NCBI GenBank assembly: GCA_024234875.1
Contig: JACKNM010000006.1
Coordinates: forward strand, 62,001-126,000
Reading direction: 5' to 3'
Source: Ectothiorhodospiraceae bacterium
GTDB lineage: Bacteria > Pseudomonadota > Gammaproteobacteria > HK1
Length of the DNA stretch: 64,000 nt
Both the position numbers and the translations under genes were made by a program. The notes beneath the pieces were generated by a model, which was not told the origin of the DNA, did no database searches, and was given only the letters and a program-made list of their open reading frames with translations. This document shows positions 51,473 to 60,603 of the stretch, in pieces (the stretch's first letter is position 1; every line of letters starts with the position of its first letter).

Positions 51473-51720
51473 AGCTCAAGCGACTGCTCGCTCGCCTGGA
51501 GGAATTCCTCAACGCCCGCGAGCGCGACCGGCGGGCCGAGAAGGCGGAGATCCGCAAGGTGCTGAAACGGCTGAAGCGCAAGGAGCACAAGCTCCGCGCC
51601 GAGGCCGAGGCGGAGAGCGACGCGGAGGCGCGGTCGGGGCTCGAGAGCCGGATCGCGGTCGCCCACGCCCAGCGCCGAAAGGGGCTGGCGGCGCTGAAGG
51701 CGCTCAAGCGCAAGGACTGA
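51469..51720 (+). CDS. Small highly charged coiled-coil protein
   Basis: An 83-residue soluble protein starting inside the stop of the Na/Pi transporter gene (ATGA). It is almost entirely charged helix (EFLNARERDRRAEKAEIRKV; LKRLKRKEHKLRAEAEAESD) with heptad spacing. I do not recognise a family. Tight coupling to the transporter suggests it binds the PhoU-like cytoplasmic domain or acts as an accessory subunit. Its Lys/Arg-rich composition might also allow nucleic-acid or polyphosphate binding; this is speculative. Confidence 0.72.
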   Translation: MKLKRLLARLEEFLNARERDRRAEKAEIRKVLKRLKRKEHKLRAEAEAESDAEARSGLESRIAVAHAQRRKGLAALKALKRKD

Positions 51721-51850
51721 GCGGCCTCGGTGCGAGGCGGCGAGTGGCGCCGCGCGGGAAGGCGGGGTCGCCGTCGACCCGTGCAGCGAAGCCGAGCCCC
51801 GCGGAATGCTACAGTACGCCGGCGTTCGGGTTGGCAGCGAAGGGCGGCAT

Positions 51851-52867
51851 ATGGATCCGTTCGAGAAGGTGGCGATCGGCGCCACCGGGGTGGAGGTGAC
51901 GCGCCTCGGCATGGGCGGGGTGTTCGTGGCCGGGCGGGAGCACGGGGACGGACGGGCGCCGTCCGACTACCAGACCGCGCTGGCGACGTTGGACAAGGCC
52001 TACGAGATCGGGGTGCGGTACTTCGACACCGCTCCGTTCTACGGTCGTGGCCGCAGCGAGCGACGGTTCGGCAAGGTGCTCGGTCGGTACCCGCGCGACA
52101 GCTTCGTGCTGTCGACCAAGGTCGGTCGAATCCTGGTTCCGGACGAGGACGACCCCGGGCAGTGGGTGGAGGACGGAATCCCGCATCTCGCCGCGCGCTT
52201 CGACCTCTCGCGCGACGGCATCCTGCGTGCCTTCGAGGAGAGCCTGGCGCGGCACGGGCTCGAGCGCATCGAGATCCTCTATCTCCACGATCCGGATGTG
52301 GCCGACATGGAGGCGGAGGCGGTCGCGACCGCGTTCCCGACCATGGTCGAGCTCAAGGAGCAGGGGCTGGTGCGCGCGATCGGCACCGGCATGAACCAGT
52401 GGGAGATGCCGGCGCGCTTCCTGGAGCACTTCGATCTCGACGTGATCTTGCTCGCCGGTCGTTACACCCTGCTGGACCAGTCGGCGTTCGAGCGCTTCCT
52501 CCCGCTGTGCCAGGAGCGGGGCACCCGGATCGTGGTGGGTGGGCCGTACAACTCGGGGATCCTCGCCGCGCGTGACCTCGACCAGCCGGTCTGGTTCAAC
52601 TACGCCCAGGCGCCGTCGCAGTGGATCGCCAAGGCCCGAGCGATCGCCGCGGTGTGCGCGCGCCACGGCGTCGACATGCGCGCGGCGGCGCTGCAGTTCC
52701 CGCTCGCGCACCCGGCCGTCGCGGCGGTGATCCCGGGGGCGGCGACGCCCGAGCAGGTGGTCGAGAACGCCGCGCTCATCGAGACCTCGATCCCCGACGA
52801 CCTGTGGCGCGAGCTCGCCGCCGAAGGGCTCGTTCCGCGGGAGGCTCCGGTACCCTCGGCGGGCTGA
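51851..52867 (+). CDS. Aldo/keto reductase (D-threo-aldose/L-fucose dehydrogenase-like)
   Basis: A 338-residue NAD(P)-dependent (beta/alpha)8 reductase. The tetrad is visible: Asp59 and Tyr64 in YFDTAPFYG, Lys90 in LSTKVGR and His in LYLHDPD. GVRYFDTAPFYGRGRSERRF is characteristic of the D-threo-aldose 1-dehydrogenase subgroup. ATG 51851 is taken; no strong SD. It is a monocistronic-looking gene ahead of a hairpin at 52871-52905. Substrate unassigned. Confidence 0.9.
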   Translation: MDPFEKVAIGATGVEVTRLGMGGVFVAGREHGDGRAPSDYQTALATLDKAYEIGVRYFDTAPFYGRGRSERRFGKVLGRYPRDSFVLSTKVGRILVPDEDDPGQWVEDGIPHLAARFDLSRDGILRAFEESLARHGLERIEILYLHDPDVADMEAEAVATAFPTMVELKEQGLVRAIGTGMNQWEMPARFLEHFDLDVILLAGRYTLLDQSAFERFLPLCQERGTRIVVGGPYNSGILAARDLDQPVWFNYAQAPSQWIAKARAIAAVCARHGVDMRAAALQFPLAHPAVAAVIPGAATPEQVVENAALIETSIPDDLWRELAAEGLVPREAPVPSAG

Positions 52868-52870
52868 CCC

Positions 52871-52905
52871 CGTCGCCGGGGCCGGCGCGTTGACCTCCGG
52901 CGACG
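52871..52905 (+). terminator. Hairpin after the aldo/keto reductase gene
   Basis: CGTCGCCGG (52871-52879) and CCGGCGACG (52897-52905) form a perfect 9-base stem with a 17-base loop directly after the stop codon. No T-tract. Confidence 0.45.
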
Positions 52906-52957
52906 ACACCCTTCATAGTCTCGCCGCCACGTGATGGAACCACGAGCGAGGATCCCG

Positions 52958-53350
52958 ATGAGCACGAGAGTTCGTTGTCTGGGCGCGGCCCTGCTGGCCG
53001 CGATGTCGCAAGCCTCGATTCCCACCGAGGCCAGCGCGGTCGAGGCATGGACGGAGACGGCGGGCGTGGTATCGGTGTCGACCATGGTCACGACCGGGAT
53101 CGTTCGTGTCGAGACCGATCTCACGACCTCGCCGTTCGCCTGCTCCAAGCCGGCCGAGTTCTGGTGGCACACGAGCTTCGCGCAGGGACATCGGGAGATG
53201 CTGGCGATGGTCCTCACCGCCAAGGCGACCGGGAAGCGAATCGCCTTCTGGGGGGCCGACACCAACGCCGGCGGCGGCGGGACGCTGTGTCTCGACGGCG
53301 CCACGCTCGCGCTCGGGGTCAAGTTGCAGGACGCCCCACCGGCGCCATGA
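52958..53350 (+). CDS. Small exported protein of unknown function
   Basis: A 130-residue protein. ATG 52958 with AGGA eight bases upstream; signal peptide-like MSTRVRCLGAALLAAMSQAS, then a mature domain with two cysteines (FACSKPAEFWWH and TLCLDGATL) that could form a disulfide. It has a beta-rich look: VRVETDLTTSPFAC, then AFWGADTNAGGGGTLCLDG. No family recognised. It lies between the reductase and the convergent histidine kinase. Confidence 0.62.
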   Translation: MSTRVRCLGAALLAAMSQASIPTEASAVEAWTETAGVVSVSTMVTTGIVRVETDLTTSPFACSKPAEFWWHTSFAQGHREMLAMVLTAKATGKRIAFWGADTNAGGGGTLCLDGATLALGVKLQDAPPAP

Positions 53351-53382
53351 GTCGTCCGGGTGCCGGGCGGCTCCGCCGTGCG

Positions 53383-55533
53383 TCAGGCGGCGCCGCCGGC
53401 GGGCCGGCCCGTCGTCGATGACGGAAAGCGCACCGTGAACACCGCCCCCGGCGTGGCATTCGCGACGTCGACCTTCGCGCCCATCGCCGTCGCCAGCTCG
53501 CGCACGAGCGCGAGGCCGATTCCCGTGCCCGGGGTCTCGCGGGTGAGCTCGTTCCCGGGCCGATAGAAGAGCCGGAAGATGCTGCGCATCTGATCCCGGG
53601 CGACACCGGGTCCGTGGTCGCGGACCGCGATCGCAACGCGGTCGTCGCCCTCGCGTCGACAGTCGATCTCGACGCGCTTCACCTCGGCTCGGGCCGCGAA
53701 CTTGATCGCGTTGTCCACCAGGTTGATCACCACCTGCGCGAAGGCGTCGCGATCGACGCGGAGCGCACGCCCGCGGGCCGACGGGTCCACCGACACCCGC
53801 AGCTCGAAGCCGGCGCGCTCGACCTGGGACGAGACCTTCGAGCGGATCTCGTCGATCAGCTCGTCCACGGTGACCGCGCCGAGCTCCAGCTCGGGCTCGT
53901 TTCGCGTCAGCCGCGCGAGGCGCAGGACGTTGTCGATGAGACGCGACAGCCGCTCGGCCTCGTCGTGGATGAACGCGTAGTAGCGCCGTGCGCTGTCCTC
54001 GTCGGCCCAGCCCTCGCGCAGCATCTCCGCGTACATCCGAATGCTGGTGAGCGGCGTGCGCAACTCGTGGCTGACGGCGGACACGAAGTCCTGCTGCTGG
54101 TGGGCGAGCGCGAGCTGCCGGGTGCCGAGGCGATACATCAGGGCGACCCCGCCGAGCAGCACGCAGCCGAGGGCGGCCGCGGTCCAGGCGACGACACCGG
54201 CACCCGGCGCCGGCGGTAGCCGACCGACGGTCAGCATCAGCTCGAGGTCCTCGAGCGGTGCGGTGAGCCGAGTCCGATACAGAACCGTGCCCACCAGCCC
54301 GGCGTCGCTCGACGGGTAGCGCCCGCCGACCTGGTTGGCGTAGGCGGCCACCTGCCGGCCTTCCCAGGACACCGCGAGTCGGGTGCTCGCAGCCAGGGCA
54401 CTGCCACGCCACAGCGGCTCGACGAGGCCGCTGACGAACGCATCGCGGTCGACGAGGGCGCCCTGGATGAAGCGCGTGCCGTCGCGCCACACGCGGCGGA
54501 AGAGCACCAGGTGGCCGCCGTCCAGACGGCTCATCTCGAACGGCTCGACGGCGCCGTCGAAGGTCTGGATGCGGCGCCCGTCGGCGAGGGGCGCGGCCGC
54601 CGGTGGGTCTGGCGGCGCCGCCTCCGCGGCCACACCGCCGCCGGCCGGGGTCGCGTCCCCGGTGCCGAGCTGCCGCTTCGCCGCCGACTCCGTCGCCATG
54701 CCGAGCGCCCGGTCCGCGAGGCGATCCGAGTCGAGCGAGGGCGCCGCGACGGTCCGGCGCTCCTTGCCGATCCGCGTCGTGGACTCGACGGTGAGGCGGT
54801 CGAACGCGGCCTGCGCCGGCGGCGTGGTCGGGGCACCCGGGTCGGCGTAGCTCAGGACGTTTCCTGCCGGGCGCCGCGGCGAGAACGCCGAGGCGCCCGC
54901 GCCGGATCGCCGCTCCGTTGCGATGCTCTCGTCCTGGCGCGCCGTGGCACTCTTTTCCCGGAACAGCGGTGCGATCGCCTGCTCTCGCCGCTCAGCTTGC
55001 GGCGCCTCTTCCTCCACCGCCCTCGGCGCCCTCGACCGACCGTCGACGAGCCGGTTGTCGGCGAGTATCCGCTCGATCCGACGCACCGAGGCGAGGCGCG
55101 CGTCGCGCTCGCTCGCGCTCACGCCGTAGGCGAGGACGTCGTCGGCACGAGCCGGTAGCAGCGGCGTGGTGAGGACGCCATCGGCATCGACCTGGAAGCG
55201 CCCGATCAGCCCGGGGACCGCCGACTCGACCGGCCAACCGGCGAGTGGGGACCGCTGCACGAAGCTCGTGCCGGGCTCGCCGGCGCGAATCAGGAACGCG
55301 TACGCATCGAAGCCGTACGACGCCTCGGACGCGATGAGCTCCGAGGCGCGGTCGTCGACCCGACGCGCCAGCTCCTCGGCCAGGGTCCGATGGAGGTGCA
55401 GCGCTTCCCACTTCAGCCGGTCGTAGGCCTGGTAGACCAGCGCCGCCGCCGGAACCGCCACCGCCAGGAAGAACAGGGCGAGCCACAGCCGCAGGCGCGC
55501 CCGGCCGGAGCCGGCGAGCGCGCGACGTGTCAT
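53383..55533 (-). CDS. Membrane sensor histidine kinase
   Basis: A 716-residue kinase. Hydrophobic segment about 14-34, a long ~400-residue periplasmic sensor region rich in Ala/Pro insertions, a second membrane segment about 430-457 (GVVAWTAAALGCVLLGGVAL), then HisKA with phosphoacceptor His489 in VSHELRTPL, and HATPase with NLVDNAIKFAA, DHGPGVA and GTGIGLALVREL. It starts one base after the response-regulator stop, so the two are coupled as regulator-kinase. The signal is unknown; the low-complexity sensor insert is unusual. The nearby PspA/VWA operon is a plausible target because it diverges from the regulator. Confidence 0.93.
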   Translation of the reverse strand: MTRRALAGSGRARLRLWLALFFLAVAVPAAALVYQAYDRLKWEALHLHRTLAEELARRVDDRASELIASEASYGFDAYAFLIRAGEPGTSFVQRSPLAGWPVESAVPGLIGRFQVDADGVLTTPLLPARADDVLAYGVSASERDARLASVRRIERILADNRLVDGRSRAPRAVEEEAPQAERREQAIAPLFREKSATARQDESIATERRSGAGASAFSPRRPAGNVLSYADPGAPTTPPAQAAFDRLTVESTTRIGKERRTVAAPSLDSDRLADRALGMATESAAKRQLGTGDATPAGGGVAAEAAPPDPPAAAPLADGRRIQTFDGAVEPFEMSRLDGGHLVLFRRVWRDGTRFIQGALVDRDAFVSGLVEPLWRGSALAASTRLAVSWEGRQVAAYANQVGGRYPSSDAGLVGTVLYRTRLTAPLEDLELMLTVGRLPPAPGAGVVAWTAAALGCVLLGGVALMYRLGTRQLALAHQQQDFVSAVSHELRTPLTSIRMYAEMLREGWADEDSARRYYAFIHDEAERLSRLIDNVLRLARLTRNEPELELGAVTVDELIDEIRSKVSSQVERAGFELRVSVDPSARGRALRVDRDAFAQVVINLVDNAIKFAARAEVKRVEIDCRREGDDRVAIAVRDHGPGVARDQMRSIFRLFYRPGNELTRETPGTGIGLALVRELATAMGAKVDVANATPGAVFTVRFPSSTTGRPAGGAA

Positions 55534-55534
55534 C

Positions 55535-56236
55535 TCAACGCACCTGTAGCCGGTAACCGGCGCCGCGCACCGTCACCAGGTAGCACGGCTCGGCCGGGTC
55601 CGGCTCGAGCTTGCGCCGGATCTTGGCGACGTGGATGTCGACCGTCCGCGTCTCGATGTCGGCGCCGCGGGCGTATCCCCACACGCGATGGAGCAGCTCC
55701 TCGCGCGGGACCGCCCGCTCCGGGTTGGCGGCGAGGTAGGCGAGCAGATCCGCCTCGCGGCGAGTGAGAGACGTGGTTGCCTGGTCGCGCACGATGGCGA
55801 GATTGGTGAGGTCGAGCACCAGGTCGTCGTCGAGGGTGACCCGGGTGACCGCGTCGCTCCCGGCGTGGGCACGGCGCAGCACCGCCTTGGCGCGCAGCAC
55901 GAGCTGCGCCACCGAGAACGGCTTCGACACGTAGTCGTCTGCCCCCAGCTCGAGTCCGCGCACGATGTCCTCGTCCGCGGCCTTTGCGGTGAGCATGATG
56001 ATCGGCTGGTCGCGGTCGACGGCGCGGATGCGGTCGCAGATGGTGAACCCGTCGACACCGGGCAGCATCACGTCGAGCAGCACCAGATCGTGCCGGCCCG
56101 CGAGCGCCATGCGCAGGCCCTCGGCGCCGTCGCCCGTGCTCGTGACCTCGTAGCCGTGAAACACGAACACGTCCTCCAGGCCACGTCGAATCGCGACCTC
56201 GTCCTCGACGATCAGCACTCGTGTCTTGCGGCTCAT
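55535..56236 (-). CDS. OmpR/PhoB-family response regulator
   Basis: A 233-residue DNA-binding response regulator. Receiver domain: acidic pair Glu11/Asp12, phosphoacceptor Asp55 in LLDVMLPGVDG, Thr83 and Lys85 in MLTAKAAD. The C-terminal winged helix has LTRREADLLAYLAANPERAV and VDIHVAKIRRKLEPDP, typical of PhoB/OmpR. ATG 56236 gives the exact family N-terminus (MSRKTRVLIVEDE). It is upstream of the kinase gene in the same transcript and divergent from the PspA-type operon. Confidence 0.95.
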   Translation of the reverse strand: MSRKTRVLIVEDEVAIRRGLEDVFVFHGYEVTSTGDGAEGLRMALAGRHDLVLLDVMLPGVDGFTICDRIRAVDRDQPIIMLTAKAADEDIVRGLELGADDYVSKPFSVAQLVLRAKAVLRRAHAGSDAVTRVTLDDDLVLDLTNLAIVRDQATTSLTRREADLLAYLAANPERAVPREELLHRVWGYARGADIETRTVDIHVAKIRRKLEPDPAEPCYLVTVRGAGYRLQVR

Positions 56237-56390
56237 GACGTCGCGGAGCTTAGCACTCGTCTCGCCGTCGCCACGTAAACGTTCTGTATCCCCCGCCGCG
56301 AAGGTTTTACCGAACCGTGCCTGGGGCACGTCGAGCCCGATTCCTAGACTGCCCCGCATCCCGAGCGTTCGGGTACACGGAGAGCACACC
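56237..56390. promoter_or_regulatory. Divergent control region of the two-component and PspA-type operons
   Basis: 154 bases between the response regulator and the PspA-like gene. It contains A/T-rich half sites GTAAAC (56275-56280) and GGTTTTAC (56303-56310) in inverted orientation, a possible regulator site, and a TAGACT -10-like hexamer at 56345-56350. GGAGA precedes the ATG at 56391. Operator function is inferred from position only. Confidence 0.35.
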
Positions 56391-56927
56391 ATGGCATTGA
56401 TCACCCGCATGAGTCGGCTGCTACGGGCCGACCTGCACGCGGTCCTCGACCGGCTGGAGGAGCCCGAGCAAGTGCTTCGCCAGGCGGTGCGCGAGATGGA
56501 GACCGCGCTCGCCGAGGACCGGCGACGGCGAGCACGCCTCGCCCACGAGCTCACCCGGCTACGGGCCCGCCAGGACACCCTGGCGCGTGCCGTCGAGGAC
56601 GCCGACGAGCAGCTCGGCGTCTGCTTCGAGGCCGGCGACGACGCCCTCGCGCGAGCCCTGATCCGACGGCGGCTGGAGGCCGAGCACCGCGCGCGTGCGG
56701 TCAGTGAGCGCGTGTGCGAGCTGACCGGCCAGCTCGCGCGTCAGGAGGCGCGGATCGAGGAGGCCGAGCGGCGCCTCGACGACGTGCGCCAACGTGCCGA
56801 GCTACTGCGCACCGACGAGGCAGAGCCCGATCGCGCCGAGTCCTGGAGTGAGTCGGTGGGTGTGGTGAGCGCCGACGACGTCGAGGTCGCGTTGCTGCGC
56901 GAGAAGCAGCGCCGGAGCCGGTCGTGA
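56391..56927 (+). CDS. PspA/IM30-family coiled-coil protein
   Basis: A 178-residue helical protein. MSRLLRADLHAVLDRLEEPE followed by QVLRQAVREMETALAEDRRR is the PspA/IM30/Vipp1 N-terminal pattern. Most of the sequence is long amphipathic coiled coil rich in Arg/Glu. PspA proteins bind membrane and protect it from stress. It is shorter than classic PspA (~220). GTGA overlap with the next membrane gene and divergence from a two-component system suggest a cell-envelope stress operon. Confidence 0.8.
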   Translation: MALITRMSRLLRADLHAVLDRLEEPEQVLRQAVREMETALAEDRRRRARLAHELTRLRARQDTLARAVEDADEQLGVCFEAGDDALARALIRRRLEAEHRARAVSERVCELTGQLARQEARIEEAERRLDDVRQRAELLRTDEAEPDRAESWSESVGVVSADDVEVALLREKQRRSRS

Positions 56928-57490
56928 GTCGGCCCGGTTTCGTCGAGGGGGCGATGGTCGCGCTGCTCGTGAGCGTCGGCACCGCGGTCGCCGTGCCACT
57001 GGTGGCGTCGCTCGTCGGCACCGCGATCGCGCTGCGCGTGGCGGTCATGCTGTGTGGCCTCGCCTATCTCGTCTACCTGCTCGCGCGTGCCGACGCCCGC
57101 GCCGGACGGGTGGTGATGCTCGGGCTCTGGCTTCTGGTCAGTGCCGGGGTCGCGGTCCTCGATCCACCGTTCGCCGCCCACGTCGTCGCGCAGCTCGGGC
57201 TGGCCTGGATCGCGCGCGCGGTCTGGTTCCATCGCGGCGTGCTCGCCGCGCTCACGGATCTCGGCCTCGTGGGGCTCGCCCTCGCTGCCGGGGTGTGGGC
57301 GGCCGAGCGCACCGGGAGCTTCGTGCTGAGCGTGTGGTGCGTGCTGCTGGTCCAGGCCGCGTTCGTGGCCATCCCGCGATGCCGTTCCCTCGCAATGCCG
57401 CAACACGCCAGCGACGACGAGCCGGGGGTGGCCTTCCGGCGTGCGCATCGCGCCGCCGAGGCCGCCCTCGGCCGACTCGCGGCGCGCTGA
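56924..57490 (+). CDS. Polytopic membrane protein of the PspA-type operon
   Basis: A 188-residue protein with about five hydrophobic segments (LVASLVGTAIALRVAVMLCG; AYLVYLLARADAR loop; VMLGLWLLVSAGVAVLDPPF; and a further pair around residues 105-145). GTG start at 56924 overlaps the PspA-like stop. No family recognised. Probably a partner that holds the PspA-like protein at the membrane; this is inferred from the overlap only. Confidence 0.7.
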   Translation: MSRPGFVEGAMVALLVSVGTAVAVPLVASLVGTAIALRVAVMLCGLAYLVYLLARADARAGRVVMLGLWLLVSAGVAVLDPPFAAHVVAQLGLAWIARAVWFHRGVLAALTDLGLVGLALAAGVWAAERTGSFVLSVWCVLLVQAAFVAIPRCRSLAMPQHASDDEPGVAFRRAHRAAEAALGRLAAR

Positions 57491-57524
57491 GCGCCGCATG
57501 CAATCGACAACAGAGGAACACGAC

Positions 57525-58733
57525 ATGAAATCGAAGATCGTCGCCGCCACCCTGCTCGCCGGCACCGCCTCGGTGATCGCCCTCTTCCCACTCGCCAAGA
57601 GCACCTTCGCCACGCCGCAGGCGCCGCCGCCGCAGCAGGTCCTCGCTCCGACCCCGACCTCCGATCGACCCCGCGTCGAGGTGGTCTTCGTGCTCGACAC
57701 CACCGGCAGCATGTCGGGCCTGATCCAGGCAGCGAAGGAGAAGATCTGGTCGATCGCGACCACCCTCGCGTCGGCCAACCACGCACCCGAGATTCGCATG
57801 GGTCTGGTCGCCTATCGGGACCGCGGCGACGCCTACGTGACCCGGGTGGTCGACCTCTCCAGTGACCTCGACTCGGTCTACGGGACCCTGATGGACTTCC
57901 AGGCCGATGGGGGTGGCGACACGCCCGAGAGCGTGAACCAGGCTCTGCACGACGCGGTCCATCGGATCTCGTGGAGCGCCGACCAGGGGACCTATCGCGT
58001 GCTGTTCCTGGTCGGTGATGCCCCGCCGCACACCGACTACCAGGACGACGTGCCGTTCTCGCGCAGCGTCGCCGATGCGCGCGTGCGCGGCATCGTCGTC
58101 AACACGGTGCAGTGTGGACAGCTCGGCACCACCACCGCGGCCTGGCGACAGATCGCGCGACTCGGGGAGGGCGAGTACCTCAGTGTCGACCAGGACGGCG
58201 GAGCGGTCGCCATTGCGACGCCGTTCGACGCCGAGCTCGCCTCGCTGTCGAAGACGCTCGACGCGACACGGCTGTTCTACGGCGATGCGGCGAAGCGTGA
58301 GCGGCAGCAACGAAAGGTCGAGGCGACCGCGAAGCTGCACCTCGGCGCCTCCCACGCGGCGCGCGCCCGGCGCGCGGAGTACCTCGCCACCGAGAGCGCC
58401 GCCGAGGGTCTGGCTGCCGATGGCGATCTCGCCGAGGCGCTGCGCGCCGGTCGGGTCGACCTCGTCGCGCTGCCGGCCTCGGAGCTGCCGCCCGCGTTGC
58501 AGGCGGTCGCCCCCGAGGCGCGTGAGGAGGTGGTGGCGCGCACCGTCGAGCAACGTGACGCGCTGCGCGCGCAGATTCGCGATCTCGCCCGGCAGCGCGC
58601 GGAGTACGTTCAGCGGAAGGTGGCCGAGAGCGGCGGCGCGGCGAGCTCGCTCGACCAGAAGCTCTACGATGCGGTGCGCGGCCAGGCAGCCAAGGCAGGC
58701 ATCGTCTACGAGTCCGAGGCACCGCGGTACTGA
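57525..58733 (+). CDS. Exported von Willebrand factor A-domain protein
   Basis: A 402-residue protein with a signal-anchor (MKSKIVAATLLAGTASVIAL) and a VWA domain beginning about residue 50. MIDAS motif DTTGSMS at 58-64, then GGGDTPESVNQALHDAV and LVGDAPPHTDYQDD supply metal ligands. The C-terminal third is charged helix. VWA proteins bind metal and mediate protein interactions. It closes the operon begun by the PspA-like gene and is followed by a strong hairpin. ATG at 57525 with GAGGAA about nine bases upstream. Confidence 0.88.
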   Translation: MKSKIVAATLLAGTASVIALFPLAKSTFATPQAPPPQQVLAPTPTSDRPRVEVVFVLDTTGSMSGLIQAAKEKIWSIATTLASANHAPEIRMGLVAYRDRGDAYVTRVVDLSSDLDSVYGTLMDFQADGGGDTPESVNQALHDAVHRISWSADQGTYRVLFLVGDAPPHTDYQDDVPFSRSVADARVRGIVVNTVQCGQLGTTTAAWRQIARLGEGEYLSVDQDGGAVAIATPFDAELASLSKTLDATRLFYGDAAKRERQQRKVEATAKLHLGASHAARARRAEYLATESAAEGLAADGDLAEALRAGRVDLVALPASELPPALQAVAPEAREEVVARTVEQRDALRAQIRDLARQRAEYVQRKVAESGGAASSLDQKLYDAVRGQAAKAGIVYESEAPRY

Positions 58734-58800
58734 TGCCGCCTGCGCTCGACCGGTCGCGCCGACCTGCTTGACGACGCTGACGGTGCGTTGTTGACTGCGA

Positions 58801-58828
58801 CGGCATCCCGACGGGGGTCGGGATGCCG
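58801..58828 (+). terminator. Strong hairpin after the VWA gene
   Basis: CGGCATCCCGAC (58801-58812) and GTCGGGATGCCG (58817-58828) form a perfect 12-base stem with a GGGG loop, about 70 bases after the VWA stop and before the TPP-enzyme gene. No long T-tract. Confidence 0.65.
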
Positions 58829-58905
58829 GTCGGGTTGTCGACGCGCCAGTTCCGTTCCTCTCAGCCCGCCGAGCCACCATTCGAGGCTGCACAGGAGCAA
58901 TCGAC

Positions 58906-60546
58906 ATGAAGGTCGCACGCGCCGTCGCCCGCATGCTCAAGCAGGAAGGGGTCGAGTTCCTCATCGGCTACCCCGTCAATCCGATCATCGAGGCCTGCGC
59001 CGAGGAGAGCATTCGCACCATCATCGTCCGCCAGGAACGCACCGGGCTGCACATGTGCGACGCGGTCAGTCGTACCACCAGTGGCGACAAGATCGGTGTC
59101 TTCGCAATGCAGCACGGCCCGGGCACGGAGAACGCCTTCGGCGGCATCGCCCAGGCTTACGGTGACTCGGTTCCGCTGGTGGTGTTGCCGGCGGGATACG
59201 CTCGCGACCGCGCCGGGGTGCCGCCGAACTTCAGCTCACTGGCGAACTTCACCCACATCACCAAGTCGGTCGAGCAGGTGACCGTGCCGGAGGAGACGCC
59301 GCACGCCATCCGCCGAGCGTTCACCCAGGCCCGCAACGGCCGACCGGGCCCGTGCGTGGTCGAGCTGCCCACCGACGTGCTGCAGGCGGAGCTCGAGAAG
59401 ATGCCCGCCTATCGCAATGCGCCTCGCACGCGTAGCGCTCCAGACCCCGACGCGGTGGCCGAGGCCGCGGATCGTCTGGTCGCCGCCAGGCGTCCGGTGA
59501 TCTACGCGGGGCAGGGCGTGCACTACGCACGCGCGTGGCCGGAGCTTCGCAAGCTGGCCGAGCTGCTGGAGGCACCGGTCACCACCAGCCTCGAGGGCAA
59601 GAGCGCGTTTCCGGAGGACCACCCACTCGCGCTCGGCTCCGGCGGCAACGCCATTCCCGAGGCGGTGCACGTGTTCCTCGGCAAGGCGGATCTCGTGCTC
59701 GGCATCGGCGCGAGCTTCACCACCACCAACTTCGGTATCGCGTGGCCGCGGTATCTGGGGCGCCCGACGCTGATTCAGTCCACCATCGACACCCTCGACA
59801 TCGGCAAGTGTCATCCGGTCGACGTCGCGCTGATCGGGGACGCCAAGCTGGTGCTGGCGGCGCTGGTGTCCGCGGTGCGGCGACGGATCAAGGCCCCGCG
59901 GGGCCGCGGCGATGCCGTCGCCCGGCAGATCGCCCGCGTGCACGAGCGCTGGACGAAGGTGTGGCGCGCCAAGCACGATGCCGCGGGCGAGCCGATCAAC
60001 CCCTACCGGGTGCTTCGCGACCTGCACCGCACCGTCGATCCGGCGCGGACCATCGTCACCCACGATGCCGGCAGCCCGCGCGACCAGATGTCTCCGTTCT
60101 GGACCTGCACCGAGCCGCTGAGCTACATCGGCTGGGGCAAGACCACCCAGCTCGGAGCCGGGCTCGGGTTCGCCATGGGCGCGAAGCTCGCGAACCCCGA
60201 TCGACTCTGCGTCAACTGGTGGGGCGACGCCGCGATCGGCTTCACCGGCATGGACTTCGAGACCGCGGTGCGCGAGCGCATCCCGATCCTCTCGGTGCTC
60301 TCCAACAACTTCTCGATGGCCATCGAGCTCAAGGTGATGGCGACCGCGACGCGCAAGTACCGCAGCACCGACATCTCCGGAAACTACGCGGAGTTCGCGC
60401 AGGCGCTCGGTGGCTACGGCGAGCGCATCACCCGCGTGGAGGACATCGTGCCGGCGATCGAGCGCGGCATCGAGCAGACCGAGAAGGGCGTGCCGGCGCT
60501 GCTCGAGTTCATCACCAGCAAGGAGGTCGAGGTCTCGAAGTTCTGA
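58906..60546 (+). CDS. Thiamine-pyrophosphate-dependent enzyme (acetolactate-synthase-like)
   Basis: A 546-residue TPP enzyme of the acetolactate synthase/benzoylformate decarboxylase superfamily. The N-terminal Pyr domain has VRQERTGLHMCDA with the activating Glu in RQERTG, and QHGPGTENAFGGIAQAY. The C-terminal PP domain has the diphosphate/Mg motif beginning GDAAIGFTGMDFETAVRERI and ending LSNN. AGGAG lies before the ATG at 58906. No small regulatory ALS subunit follows, so a catabolic or specialised carboligase/decarboxylase role is more likely than branched-chain amino acid synthesis. Confidence 0.9.
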   Translation: MKVARAVARMLKQEGVEFLIGYPVNPIIEACAEESIRTIIVRQERTGLHMCDAVSRTTSGDKIGVFAMQHGPGTENAFGGIAQAYGDSVPLVVLPAGYARDRAGVPPNFSSLANFTHITKSVEQVTVPEETPHAIRRAFTQARNGRPGPCVVELPTDVLQAELEKMPAYRNAPRTRSAPDPDAVAEAADRLVAARRPVIYAGQGVHYARAWPELRKLAELLEAPVTTSLEGKSAFPEDHPLALGSGGNAIPEAVHVFLGKADLVLGIGASFTTTNFGIAWPRYLGRPTLIQSTIDTLDIGKCHPVDVALIGDAKLVLAALVSAVRRRIKAPRGRGDAVARQIARVHERWTKVWRAKHDAAGEPINPYRVLRDLHRTVDPARTIVTHDAGSPRDQMSPFWTCTEPLSYIGWGKTTQLGAGLGFAMGAKLANPDRLCVNWWGDAAIGFTGMDFETAVRERIPILSVLSNNFSMAIELKVMATATRKYRSTDISGNYAEFAQALGGYGERITRVEDIVPAIERGIEQTEKGVPALLEFITSKEVEVSKF

Positions 60547-60603
60547 CCCCGACGGCAGGGTGGCAACCGCGGGCCCGACCGCCGTCCGGTGGTCGGGCGC
60601 TAG

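Noticed and set aside
58906..60546. Biosynthetic acetolactate synthase (IlvB)
   Set aside because: No IlvN-type small subunit, no other branched-chain genes nearby, and the N-terminal Glu motif is atypical; a general TPP-enzyme call is safer.
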